DNA from: Nodularia sphaerocarpa UHCC 0038
Lineage (GTDB): Bacteria > Cyanobacteriota > Cyanobacteriia > Cyanobacteriales > Nostocaceae
Length of the DNA: 64,000 bases
Direction of reading: 5' to 3'
Assembly: GCF_022376295.1 (NCBI RefSeq)
Contig: NZ_CP060140.1
Location: 3,538,356 to 3,602,355, forward strand
How positions within the stretch are numbered: position 1 is the stretch's first letter; every line of letters begins with the position of its first letter. The notes beneath the pieces were generated by a model that saw only the letters and a program-made list of their open reading frames with translations, searched no databases and was not told the origin of the DNA. This document shows, piece by piece, positions 43,170 to 51,833 of this stretch. The position numbers and the translations under genes are program-made.

Positions 43170-44456
43170 GTGAAGCGTTATCCACAGTATAAAGATTCTG
43201 GTGTAGAGTGGTTGGGGGATATTCCTGAACATTGGGAAGTTAAAAGACTTAAGTTTGTTGTTAAAAATGTTATTCAGCAAAAAGATTTTAAAACAGAGCT
43301 AGAGACCTATATAGCACTTGAGTATATAGAGAGTTGGACTGGAAAATTAAAAGAACCAGATGAAGAAGTTATTTTTGAAAGCACGGTAAAGTGTTTTTCT
43401 CCTAATGATATACTTTTCTGTAAGTTAAGACCTTATTTAGCAAAAGTAGTTCTAGCTGAAAAACACGGTGTATGTGTAGGGGAATTATTAGTTATTAGAT
43501 TTAATGAAAATATATTATTACCTAAATTTATTTTTTATGACTTCCTTTCAAAACGTTTTATTGAGCTTGTTAATTCTTCGACTTACGGTGCAAAAATGCC
43601 GCGAGCAAGCTGGACATTTATTAGTAATATAGGTTTTCACATTCCCCCGCTATCTGAACAAAAAAAGATCGCTTGCTTCCTTGACAGCAAATTAGAAGAG
43701 ATAGACAAGTTCATCAGCAACAAACAACGGCTGATAGAATTACTCAAAGAACAGAAAACCGCCATCATTAACCGTGCTGTTACCAAAGGACTCAACCCCC
43801 ATGCACCTATGAAACCTTCTGGTATTGAGTGGTTGGGTGATATTCCAGCCCATTGGGAGGTTAAAAAGCTGAAGTATATAGCCCAAATAGTTTTAGGTAA
43901 AATGCTTCAAGGTGACTCTAGTGGTAATGATTATTTAAAACCTTATTTAAGGTCAGCAAATATTCAATGGGATAAAGCTGATGTTTCTGACATAAAACAA
44001 ATGTGGCTGACTAAAAACGAGATGAATTCGTATTTAGTAAAAAGCAAAGATATTTTAGTAAGTGAAGGTGGTGAAGTTGGACGAGCTTGTATTTGGAATA
44101 ATGAAATTGAAGAATGTTATATACAAAACTCTGTACACAAAATAACTTGTAGTCAGAAATCTTCTGCTTTTTATATCTATTATCAGTTTTATATTATCGG
44201 TCATAAAGGATATTTTGAGTCTATTGTAAATCGTGTTAGTATTGGTCACTTAACAAGGGAAAAATTAATAAATATCAAATTTATTATTCCACCCCTATCC
44301 GAACAAAACAATATCGCTGACTTTATAAATCAAGAATCAGCAAAAATCAATCAAGCCATAACCACAATAGAAAAAGAAATCGAACTAATAAAAGAATACC
44401 GAACCACCTTAATATCAGAAGCAGTCACCGGGAAAATAGATGTACGGGAAACCTAA
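43170..44456 (+). CDS. hsdS: type I restriction-modification system, specificity subunit HsdS
   Basis: 428 residues with GTG start (AAGAGTG context). Two target-recognition domains are seen, each opening with a near-repeat: SGVEWLGDIPEHWEVKRLK (about 10-28) and SGIEWLGDIPAHWEVKKLK (about 217-235). Each ends in a conserved spacer helix region starting PPLSEQ (about 166 and 377). This symmetric layout means it reads a bipartite DNA target. It lies 23 bp after the antitoxin gene. The two duplicated DNA segments could recombine and change specificity. Confidence 0.93.
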   Translation: MKRYPQYKDSGVEWLGDIPEHWEVKRLKFVVKNVIQQKDFKTELETYIALEYIESWTGKLKEPDEEVIFESTVKCFSPNDILFCKLRPYLAKVVLAEKHGVCVGELLVIRFNENILLPKFIFYDFLSKRFIELVNSSTYGAKMPRASWTFISNIGFHIPPLSEQKKIACFLDSKLEEIDKFISNKQRLIELLKEQKTAIINRAVTKGLNPHAPMKPSGIEWLGDIPAHWEVKKLKYIAQIVLGKMLQGDSSGNDYLKPYLRSANIQWDKADVSDIKQMWLTKNEMNSYLVKSKDILVSEGGEVGRACIWNNEIEECYIQNSVHKITCSQKSSAFYIYYQFYIIGHKGYFESIVNRVSIGHLTREKLINIKFIIPPLSEQNNIADFINQESAKINQAITTIEKEIELIKEYRTTLISEAVTGKIDVRET

Positions 44457-44464
44457 CCCCCTAA

Positions 44465-44523
44465 CCCCCTTCCCTTGTAGGGAAGGGGGAAAATTCAAAG
44501 CCTCTCCCCTTGTAGGGGAGAGG
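44465..44523. repeat. two adjacent hairpin repeats between hsdS and hsdR
   Basis: CCCCCTTCCCT-TGT-AGGGAAGGGGG (44465-44489) and CCTCTCCCCT-TGT-AGGGGAGAGG (44501-44523) are perfect hairpins. Together with AGGTTTGGAGAGAGGTTTT they match the element at 40332. They may attenuate read-through into hsdR. Confidence 0.8.
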
Positions 44524-44609
44524 TTTGGAGAGAGGTTTTCCATATTACCAAACTCGTAATAAAATAGGTATGATAAAAAAACCAGTGTAAAAAATAGCAT
44601 AAAAATCCT

Positions 44610-47579
44610 ATGGTCAGCAAAACCAACGAGTCAGCCTTAGAAATCTGTATAGAAACTGCACTCATTGAACGCGCTGGCTATGAAAAAGGAAACCCCGCAG
44701 ACTTTAACCGCAAAATTGCTATAGACGAAGAAAAATTCTGGCGCTTCTTAGAAACCACCCAACCAGAAGAACTAGCGAAACTTCAAGACCGCACCAACTG
44801 GAAAAACTTGATTTTAGAACGGTGCGATCGCAAAATAAAAAAAGATGGTATTCTCTCTGTCCTCAAAAAAGGATTATCTATAGATAACGCCCATCTCACC
44901 TTACTTTACAGCCAACCATACAACGACACAAACCAAGCTGTAACAGAGAACTTCCAAAAAAACATCTTTTCAATTACCCGTCAAGTACATTACTCCCAAA
45001 AAGACCCAGCATTATCCATTGATATAGTAATATTTCTCAACGGATGTGCGATCGCCACCATAGAATTAAAAAACCCTTGGACAAACCAAACAGTTTACCA
45101 CGCCAAAAAACAATACCGAGAAAACCGCAACCCCCAAGAACCACTCTTCCAATTTGCGCGTTGTCTAGTTCACTTCGCAATTGACACAGATGAAATATGG
45201 ATGACAACCAAATTAGACCGAGAAAAAACCTACTTTCTCCCCTTCAACAAAGGTTTTAACTTCGGAAAAGGAAACCCACCCAACCCCAACGGACATAAAT
45301 CTGCATACCTCTGGGAAAATATTCTTACCCGTCCCATTTTCACCAACATCATTGAACACTTCGCCATTCTCATTCCCAGCGACAGCAAAACACCCCTAAT
45401 AGAAAAAACCCTATTCTTTCCCCGCTATCACCAACTAGATGTAGTCCGCCAACTATTAACTCACGCTAAAATAAACGGTACTGGACAAACATATCTAATT
45501 CAACATTCCGCAGGTTCAGGAAAATCCAACTCCATCACATGGATAACATATCAATTAATAGAACTCTACGCCCAAAACGCAGACAGTCCCCTATTTGATT
45601 CCGTCGTAGTTGTCACAGATAGACGCATCCTAGATAAACAACTCAAAGACAATATCAAAGACTTTTCTCAAGTTAAAAACATAGTCGCCCACGCCACAAA
45701 TTCCAAAGACTTAAAAACAGCCCTAGAGAACGGTAAAAAAATCATCATTACGACAATTCAAAAATTCCCCTTCATCATAGAAGGTATTGAAGACTTGAGT
45801 AAAAACACCTTCGCCGTTATCATCGACGAAGCCCACTCTTCCCAAAGCGGTAAAGCCGCAGATAATTTAAATATAGCCCTTGGTAAAACAGAAGAAGAAG
45901 ACGAAGAAGATTTACAAGATAAAATTCTCAAAGCAATGGATGGGCGCAAACTGAGTAAAAACGCTTCTTATTTTGCCTTTACCGCCACACCCAAAAACGC
46001 CACCCTAGAAAAATTTGGTCAACCAACCCCAGAAGGCAAATTTGCACCGTTTCATCTTTATTCAATGAAACAAGCCATAGAAGAAGGCTTTATATTAGAT
46101 GTATTAGCCAATTATACCACATACAAAAGTTATTACGAAATTAAAAAATCTATTCAAGATAATCCCAACTTTAATACTACCCAAGCCCAAAAAAAGCTGC
46201 GAGCTTACGTGGAAGGAAATAAACAAACCATCAGCACCAAAGCCGAGATTATAGTTAACCATTTTATCACCCAAGTGTGGCAACCCAAAAAGCTCAAAGG
46301 TGAAGGAAAAGCAATGGTTGTCACCCGCAATATTGAAGCAGCAATTCGTTATTTTTTCGCCATCCGCGATTTATTAACACAGGCGAAAGTCCCATTTAAA
46401 GCCATTATCGCCTTTTCCGGTAAAAAGACCATAGACGGAATTGAATACACCGAAGAAATCATTAACAAATTCCCCAGTAAAGATATTTCCGACGAGTTCA
46501 AAAAACCCGATTATAAAATATTAGTCGTCGCCAATAAATTTATCACCGGCTTTGATGAACCTTTATTACATACCATGTATGTGGACAAAAAATTACAATC
46601 AGTCACAGCAGTCCAAACCCTATCACGGCTAAATCGCTGTAACGCCAAAATGGGGAAACAAGACACATTTATTTTAGACTTTTACAACACCGTCAGCGAT
46701 ATTCAAACCGCCTTTGACCCCTTCTACACCGCCACATCATTAAGCGAACCCACAGATATTAATGTTCTCCATGACCTGAAAGAAGCATTAGACGAGGTGG
46801 GAGTTTATGAATGGTCAGAAATTGAGCAATTTAACGAATTATTTTTTAATAACGTCGAAGCCGAAAAACTCAGCCCTCTGATTGATATTGCTGTCGCGCG
46901 TTTTAGCTCAGAATTAGAACTAGAAGCAACCAGTAAAATCGACTTTAAAATTAAAGCGAAACAGTTCGTCAAAATTTATGGACAAGTAGCCTGCATGATT
47001 CCCTATAATAATCTGCAATGGGAAATGCAGTATTGGTTCCTAAAATTTATCATTCCCAAACTGGCGGTAAAAAATCCTGAGCAAGAGCAACTTGATCAAC
47101 TTTTAGAAAGTGTAGACCTTTCCACCTACGCCATAGAAAGAACTAAACTTAATTATAGCATAAAACTTGATAATTCTCCATCAGAAATAGACCCCCAAAA
47201 CTCAAATATCCGGGGCTACCACAGTGAAGCACCACAACAAGATCCCCTAGATGAAATCATCGCTACTTTTAACAATCGCTTTTTTACAGATTGGGATGCT
47301 ACACCCGAAGAACAACGAGTAAAATTCATTAACATCGCCCAACACGTCAGAGAAAATCCCGACTATCAAAATCAAGTCCTCAACAACCCAGACACACAAA
47401 ATCGCCGTTTAGCATTAGAGAAATTAATTAAACAAGCCATCAACAAAGAACGTAAACATGAACTCGAATTATATAAACGTTACGCTTCCGACCCAGATTT
47501 TAAAACAGCATTTGATGCCACAATTATGCAATTGCTAGCCCAAATTAATCTAGAAAATCCCCAACAATTTGCCGGATAA
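44610..47579 (+). CDS. hsdR: type I restriction endonuclease, subunit HsdR
   Basis: 989 residues. The N-terminal nuclease domain has the PD-(D/E)xK residues Asp138 (SIDIVIFLNG) and Glu152/Lys154 (IELKNPW). The helicase motor follows: Walker A GSGKS (302-306), IIDEAHSSQ with DEAH at 406-409, FAFTATPK, and later VQTLSRLNR. It cuts DNA far from unmethylated sites after ATP-driven translocation. The C-terminus (about 850-989) is helical. It lies 153 bp after hsdS, with two hairpin repeats in the gap. No frameshift is seen in any of the three subunits, so the system looks intact. Confidence 0.95.
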   Translation: MVSKTNESALEICIETALIERAGYEKGNPADFNRKIAIDEEKFWRFLETTQPEELAKLQDRTNWKNLILERCDRKIKKDGILSVLKKGLSIDNAHLTLLYSQPYNDTNQAVTENFQKNIFSITRQVHYSQKDPALSIDIVIFLNGCAIATIELKNPWTNQTVYHAKKQYRENRNPQEPLFQFARCLVHFAIDTDEIWMTTKLDREKTYFLPFNKGFNFGKGNPPNPNGHKSAYLWENILTRPIFTNIIEHFAILIPSDSKTPLIEKTLFFPRYHQLDVVRQLLTHAKINGTGQTYLIQHSAGSGKSNSITWITYQLIELYAQNADSPLFDSVVVVTDRRILDKQLKDNIKDFSQVKNIVAHATNSKDLKTALENGKKIIITTIQKFPFIIEGIEDLSKNTFAVIIDEAHSSQSGKAADNLNIALGKTEEEDEEDLQDKILKAMDGRKLSKNASYFAFTATPKNATLEKFGQPTPEGKFAPFHLYSMKQAIEEGFILDVLANYTTYKSYYEIKKSIQDNPNFNTTQAQKKLRAYVEGNKQTISTKAEIIVNHFITQVWQPKKLKGEGKAMVVTRNIEAAIRYFFAIRDLLTQAKVPFKAIIAFSGKKTIDGIEYTEEIINKFPSKDISDEFKKPDYKILVVANKFITGFDEPLLHTMYVDKKLQSVTAVQTLSRLNRCNAKMGKQDTFILDFYNTVSDIQTAFDPFYTATSLSEPTDINVLHDLKEALDEVGVYEWSEIEQFNELFFNNVEAEKLSPLIDIAVARFSSELELEATSKIDFKIKAKQFVKIYGQVACMIPYNNLQWEMQYWFLKFIIPKLAVKNPEQEQLDQLLESVDLSTYAIERTKLNYSIKLDNSPSEIDPQNSNIRGYHSEAPQQDPLDEIIATFNNRFFTDWDATPEEQRVKFINIAQHVRENPDYQNQVLNNPDTQNRRLALEKLIKQAINKERKHELELYKRYASDPDFKTAFDATIMQLLAQINLENPQQFAG

Positions 47580-48140
47580 ACAATATATAAGAACCCCACC
47601 CCCAACCGCCTAAGCGCAAGCGAGGAGGGGGCTATAATGTACTTCATTCAAATCTCCCCTCTCCTTACTAAGGAGAGGGGCTGGGGGTGAGGTTCTTTCT
47701 TTTATTCAATTCACATTCCTAAGAGTACCGCACCAAGACCTCGAAGACGGTGCGTTAGGCTAAAGCCATAACACACCCTACATATACTTAGATTTTTTCA
47801 ATAATCAAATCGGATTCTTATAACATCAAAAACCGAGGCTTTAAACCCGTATTCAAATCTCCCCTCTCCTTACTAAGGAGAGGGGCTGGGGGTGAGGTTC
47901 TTGGATGGGGCGTTGCGCTACGTGACAACACATACAAGAATTAATTGACCACAGATGAACACAGATAATATAATATTTCAGCAGACTAAGAAACACATAT
48001 AAAATAAGATTAAATCCCCAAAAAAAACTCCTCAACTCCTCCTCTCTGCGCCTCTGCGTGATAATCATATCTTAATCATCAACAGTGACAAATTCGGGTT
48101 ACTGTAAAATACAGCCCTTTCTCCCTTCCCTTTCATCTCA
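47580..48140. other. 561-bp spacer built of dispersed repeats
   Basis: At 47591-47698 AAGAACCCCACCCCCAACC and GGGGGTGAGGTTCTT form a terminal inverted repeat around the 25-bp palindrome at 47656-47680. A second palindrome of the same family lies at 47861-47885. GGTGCGTTAGG...CACACCCTAC (47749-47781) and a TTGCGCTACGTGACAACACA word (about 47913) are GTGCGTT-family repeats. No gene is seen; frames here are chance frames over the repeats. Confidence 0.65.
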
Positions 48141-49388
48141 ATGAGTGCAGAAATTATTTGTGTTGGTACAGAACTCTTACTAGGGGATATCCTCAACGGT
48201 AACTCGCAATATTTAGCCCAACAATTAGCCCAACTAGGGATACCCCACTACTATCAAACAGTGGTTGGCGATAACCCAGAAAGATTAAAGCAAGTTATAG
48301 AAATTGCTATATCAAGAGCGCAAATTCTTATTTTTACTGGTGGTCTTGGTCCCACACCCGACGACCTCACCTGCGAAACCATAGCAGATTTTTTTGGCGT
48401 TCCTTTAATAGAACATCCAGAAATCATCGAAGACATTACTCAAAAATTCGCCCAACGTGGTCGGGTAATGTCACCCAGTAACCGCAAACAAGCATTAATT
48501 CCCCAAGGTGCAGACATTTTACCCAATCCCACTGGTACAGCACCGGGGATTATTTGGCAACCGCGCCCCGAAATCACAATTTTTACCTTTCCTGGTGTCC
48601 CGTCAGAAATGCACCGGATGTGGACAGATACAGCAGTCCCTTATCTCAAAAATCAAGGCTGGGGAAAGGAGATTATTTATAGCCGCAGTTTAAGGTTTTG
48701 GGGTATTGGTGAATCTGCATTAGCAGAAAAAGTTGCTCCCTATTTTAACTTACCTAATCCCACCGTCGCCCCTTATGCGGGTAAAGGTGAAGTTAGATTA
48801 CGAATTTCCGCGAAGGCTAATTCAGAAGCTGCTGCTGAGGCTTTAATTTCACCTGTGGAGAAACAGCTAAAAGATATTGCTGGATTAGATTATTACGGCG
48901 CTGATGATGAAACTTTGGCTTCTGTAGTTGGTAATTTGTTACGTTTATCAGGGGAAACACTATCAGTAGCCGAGTCCTGTACTGGTGGTGGTTTAGGACA
49001 AATGTTAACGGATATTTCTGGGAGTTCTGATTATTTTTGGGGTGGGGTAATTTCTTATGATAATTCGGTGAAGGTGGGGTTACTGGGGGTTAACCCAGAG
49101 GATTTAGATAAATTTGGGGCGGTGAGTGGTACTGTTGCAGAACAAATGGCGATGGGGGTAAAAACCCGCCTTTCCACGTCTTGGGGTTTAAGTGTCACTG
49201 GTATTGCTGGCCCAACTGGGGGAACTCAGACAAAGCCGGTGGGTTTAGTTTACATCGGTTTAGCGGGTCCAAAAAATGAAGTTGCCAGTTTTGAGTATCG
49301 CTTTGGTGCGATGCGTGGACGTGATTTAATTCGTTATGTGAGTGCTAGCACGGCTTTGGATTTGCTGCGACGCAAATTAATTCAGTAG
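48141..49388 (+). CDS. cinA: CinA family protein (competence/damage-inducible protein; pyridine nucleotide pyrophosphatase/deamidase)
   Basis: 415 residues, two domains. The N-terminal molybdopterin-binding-like domain (1-170) has ICVGTELLLGDILNGNSQYL and FTGGLGPTPDDLTCE. The C-terminal CinA domain (about 260-415) has ETLSVAESCTGGGLGQMLTDIS and SVTGIAGPTGG. Family members hydrolyse ADP-ribose and deamidate nicotinamide mononucleotide, recycling NAD breakdown products. The stop is followed at once by a heptamer array. No competence or recA gene is adjacent. Confidence 0.93.
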   Translation: MSAEIICVGTELLLGDILNGNSQYLAQQLAQLGIPHYYQTVVGDNPERLKQVIEIAISRAQILIFTGGLGPTPDDLTCETIADFFGVPLIEHPEIIEDITQKFAQRGRVMSPSNRKQALIPQGADILPNPTGTAPGIIWQPRPEITIFTFPGVPSEMHRMWTDTAVPYLKNQGWGKEIIYSRSLRFWGIGESALAEKVAPYFNLPNPTVAPYAGKGEVRLRISAKANSEAAAEALISPVEKQLKDIAGLDYYGADDETLASVVGNLLRLSGETLSVAESCTGGGLGQMLTDISGSSDYFWGGVISYDNSVKVGLLGVNPEDLDKFGAVSGTVAEQMAMGVKTRLSTSWGLSVTGIAGPTGGTQTKPVGLVYIGLAGPKNEVASFEYRFGAMRGRDLIRYVSASTALDLLRRKLIQ

Positions 49389-49457
49389 TCATTTGTCATT
49401 GGTCATTTGTCATTGGTCATTTGTCATTAGTCATTTGTCATTTGTCATTAGACATTT
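49385..49457. repeat. heptamer array after cinA
   Basis: About ten TCATTTG/TCATTGG/TCATTAG units starting at the last bases of cinA. Confidence 0.9.
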
Positions 49458-49468
49458 CCGAAAAAGAA

Positions 49469-49498
49469 TGTAGAGACGTTCCATGGAACGTCTCTACA
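49469..49498. repeat. perfect 30-bp palindrome
   Basis: TGTAGAGACGTTCCA and TGGAACGTCTCTACA are exact reverse complements with no spacer. GTAGAGACGTTCCATGGAAC-type palindromes are a known dispersed repeat type in cyanobacteria, which is my best reading. Confidence 0.95.
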
Positions 49499-49852
49499 AG
49501 GGTTATAGGAAACGCATATTTAATTGTCACCAGATGTCTATTGGTTATTGAGGGTGGATACCCCGCCCATGACTATGCCACGCCAGCTATTTTGGGTGTG
49601 GTTAACTAAGGACAAATGACTAAGGAATGCGGATTTAATAAAATACACCAACCTCACCCCCAACCCCTCTCCTTAGTAAGGAGAGGGGAGACTTTGACGC
49701 AACTTTTTAGGCGGGGTGATTTGAAAAACCCGAATTTGGATGTTATTTAATTCAGATTCCTAAGAGGTTGTTTTATAGCAACCTCTAATGACTAATGACT
49801 AATGACCAATGACCAATGACTAATGACCAATGACCAATGACTAATGACCAAG
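49499..49852. other. spacer between cinA and the TerB-like gene
   Basis: Contains the 25-bp palindrome at 49664-49688 inside an ACCTCACCCCCAACCCC element. The GAGGGTGGATACCCCGCCCA hairpin-like word lies at about 49549, and an ACTAATGACCAATGACC heptamer array at 49787-49851 runs up to the stop of the next gene. No gene is seen. Confidence 0.6.
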
Positions 49853-50911
49853 TTATTCAGTTTCTGTGAATTCTATAGTTTCCACAAAGTCTAAAATAGT
49901 CTCTTTAATGTCTTGGGCTTCTTCTTTAATGGAACTTGGTTTTTCACCGTTAAAAAAGCTGTGCTGGCTGCTAACTATATACAAATAGTTAGAGTGCATA
50001 AATGCCAAAAGCCCTCTGTATGCGTCTAGTCTGGTGGCTGTACCGTTATTTGTTGACTGGGAAATTGTTGAACCGTGGGGCATATCTATGAGGGCAAAGT
50101 AAGAACCTTCAACTGCATCTTTCAAATATTCAGTATATCTGACTTCAGCTTTTGGCAAATTCGTAAAAATGGCTTCTGGGACATATTTATTTAGGAGAAT
50201 TGATTGCAAATATTCTTCTTGTCCAATAGATTCTACTTCTTCTAATTGTTCTGAGGAGATGGGATAATGATCAATTCTCAGCATTGTCCCGAAGTTATCA
50301 AAAAAGCCCACTACTCCGTCTTCACTTTCTACTTTACCTCCCTGCTGTGGATCAACGGGAATGGGGACTGAGAAATTACCAGAGGGCGATTCATATATCT
50401 CGTCGCCATAATCTTTGACTATTACTGTGTCTTCGTCGTCTAGGTAAATTTCGTTTTCTGCTTCTTGATAGGCGGCTATTACTTCTTGTGTAATTTCGCC
50501 TGCTTCTTCATCTTCCAAGTCTAAGGCTTGCTGTAATTGTTTGAGATAGGGCTGTTTCTGTTGGGGAATAATTAAGTCGTCTTCATCTATACTCACCATT
50601 ACTCCGACTGCAAAAGCGTCTAGAACTAGTTCATCGGTAAGGCTTTTACTGGCGAGATTAAATAGGGTTCCCACTCCCTCGTCTTCTGCAATCCCTATGA
50701 GTCTATCGATGATTTGGGCGATTTCATCTTCTGAGTAGTCTTCAAAAACTTCAAAGTCCCAAAGGATACTCGCTAAAATTTCTCCGTCTACTTCTTCTAC
50801 AGACAAATCAGCCATTTCTGTCACAACTGCGATCGCAGCTACGGCTTCTTCTGGACTCAGTGATTCTTCTGTGGTCTTTGTGGAATTAAAAATCTTGTCG
50901 TATTTAGTCAT
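49853..50911 (-). CDS. TerB-like domain protein with C-terminal domain of unknown function
   Basis: 352 residues, very acidic, no signal peptide. Residues about 18-150 resemble TerB (tellurite-resistance/metal-sensing) helices: SPEEAVAAIAVVTEMADLSV, IGIAEDEGVGTLFNLASKSL, VLDAFAVGVMVSIDED. Residues 175-352 form a second region (YESPSGNFSVPIPVDPQQGG, YFALIDMPHGSTISQSTNNG) that I cannot name. Its beta-rich pattern recalls PsbP/Mog1-like folds. TerB domains bind metal ions through Asp/Glu residues, abundant here. No other ter gene is nearby. AGGAGG precedes the ATG. Confidence 0.65.
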   Translation of the reverse strand: MTKYDKIFNSTKTTEESLSPEEAVAAIAVVTEMADLSVEEVDGEILASILWDFEVFEDYSEDEIAQIIDRLIGIAEDEGVGTLFNLASKSLTDELVLDAFAVGVMVSIDEDDLIIPQQKQPYLKQLQQALDLEDEEAGEITQEVIAAYQEAENEIYLDDEDTVIVKDYGDEIYESPSGNFSVPIPVDPQQGGKVESEDGVVGFFDNFGTMLRIDHYPISSEQLEEVESIGQEEYLQSILLNKYVPEAIFTNLPKAEVRYTEYLKDAVEGSYFALIDMPHGSTISQSTNNGTATRLDAYRGLLAFMHSNYLYIVSSQHSFFNGEKPSSIKEEAQDIKETILDFVETIEFTETE

Positions 50912-51249
50912 AAATATTACCTCCTTTGTTGATTAGTCCTAACAGCTTAAAAGTAACAACGGTTAGTTTAGTAACCTTGGTGTATTGTGTAACCTTAGGA
51001 TGCTTAAATATTTGATCCTTTATACTTACTTTACAATTCAATTCCCATAGCCGTAATCATCTTTTGCTTTAATCCGGTGGCAAATAAATTTCATCTATGG
51101 GTAGAAATATCAACTAGCTAACGATAGATTTATGTACCAAGGGTAGGATGTCATAATACCGTTGTTTGTAGTGACACATGGTATTAGGGAGTGGGGAGTG
51201 GGGAGTAGGGAGTTACTTCGACTGCGCTCAGTAACCGGGGGAGTGGGGA
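50912..51249. other. 338-bp spacer with GGGAGTG repeat
   Basis: The left half is the AT-rich leader of the TerB-like gene. At 51187-51216 there are GGGAGTGGGGAGTGGGGAGT tandem units, followed by ACTGCGCTCAGT (palindrome, 51223-51234). No gene is seen. Confidence 0.55.
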
Positions 51250-51654
51250 CTAGTTACTAGGTTGGGAGATTCGCGCTTCAATATCTTCTAAGGTTTGTAA
51301 CAATAAACGCTTCGCCTGTAATTTCCAACCCCACTTTTGGATTCGGAAAGCGGCGACAGTCCCCGCCACACCTACTAATAAAACTATGGGCTGATTCAGG
51401 GAAATTCCGAATAATAAACCCAATCCCGCTATTCCCCAAAATGGTAAAGCTGCGGCTTGCCTTTGTTCTTCGACAATATTAGTAATTATACTAGGCTTCA
51501 TAGTAGTTAATAATTCAGCTTTAATTTGCCGTTGTTCTACCAGTGATACAGATAAACTGATTTTACGGCGCATTTTTTCGATTTTGCGGGCATCACTACT
51601 GTATTGAGTTAGCTCATCTTCTGCCATTTGTAGTAGTCGTTCTAGTTGCGCCAT
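51250..51654 (-). CDS. small protein with two adjacent membrane segments, function unknown
   Basis: 134 residues. Helical charged N-terminus (1-65, QMAEDELTQYSSDARKIEKM), then two hydrophobic segments at about 70-84 and 88-103 (ALPFWGIAGLGLLFGI, PIVLLVGVAGTVAAF), then a basic helical tail. This suggests a hairpin in the membrane with both ends in the cytoplasm. I recognise no family. It is divergent from ppsA with a 179-bp gap, and its stop lies next to a GGGAGTG repeat. Confidence 0.6.
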   Translation of the reverse strand: MAQLERLLQMAEDELTQYSSDARKIEKMRRKISLSVSLVEQRQIKAELLTTMKPSIITNIVEEQRQAAALPFWGIAGLGLLFGISLNQPIVLLVGVAGTVAAFRIQKWGWKLQAKRLLLQTLEDIEARISQPSN

Positions 51655-51833
51655 TTTGCCAGAAATTTTGGGTGATGATATCGCTATTATCTCGGAAAAT
51701 GTTAAATTTTCCTAACTTATCCGGTTGCATCTCATAGCAGGATACCAAATCTTAAATCTAGAATTAGATATAGGGAAAATTTCCTAGTTATCAGTTTCTG
51801 ACAACCAGAGCTTCTACTTGAGAGGTAATACAG

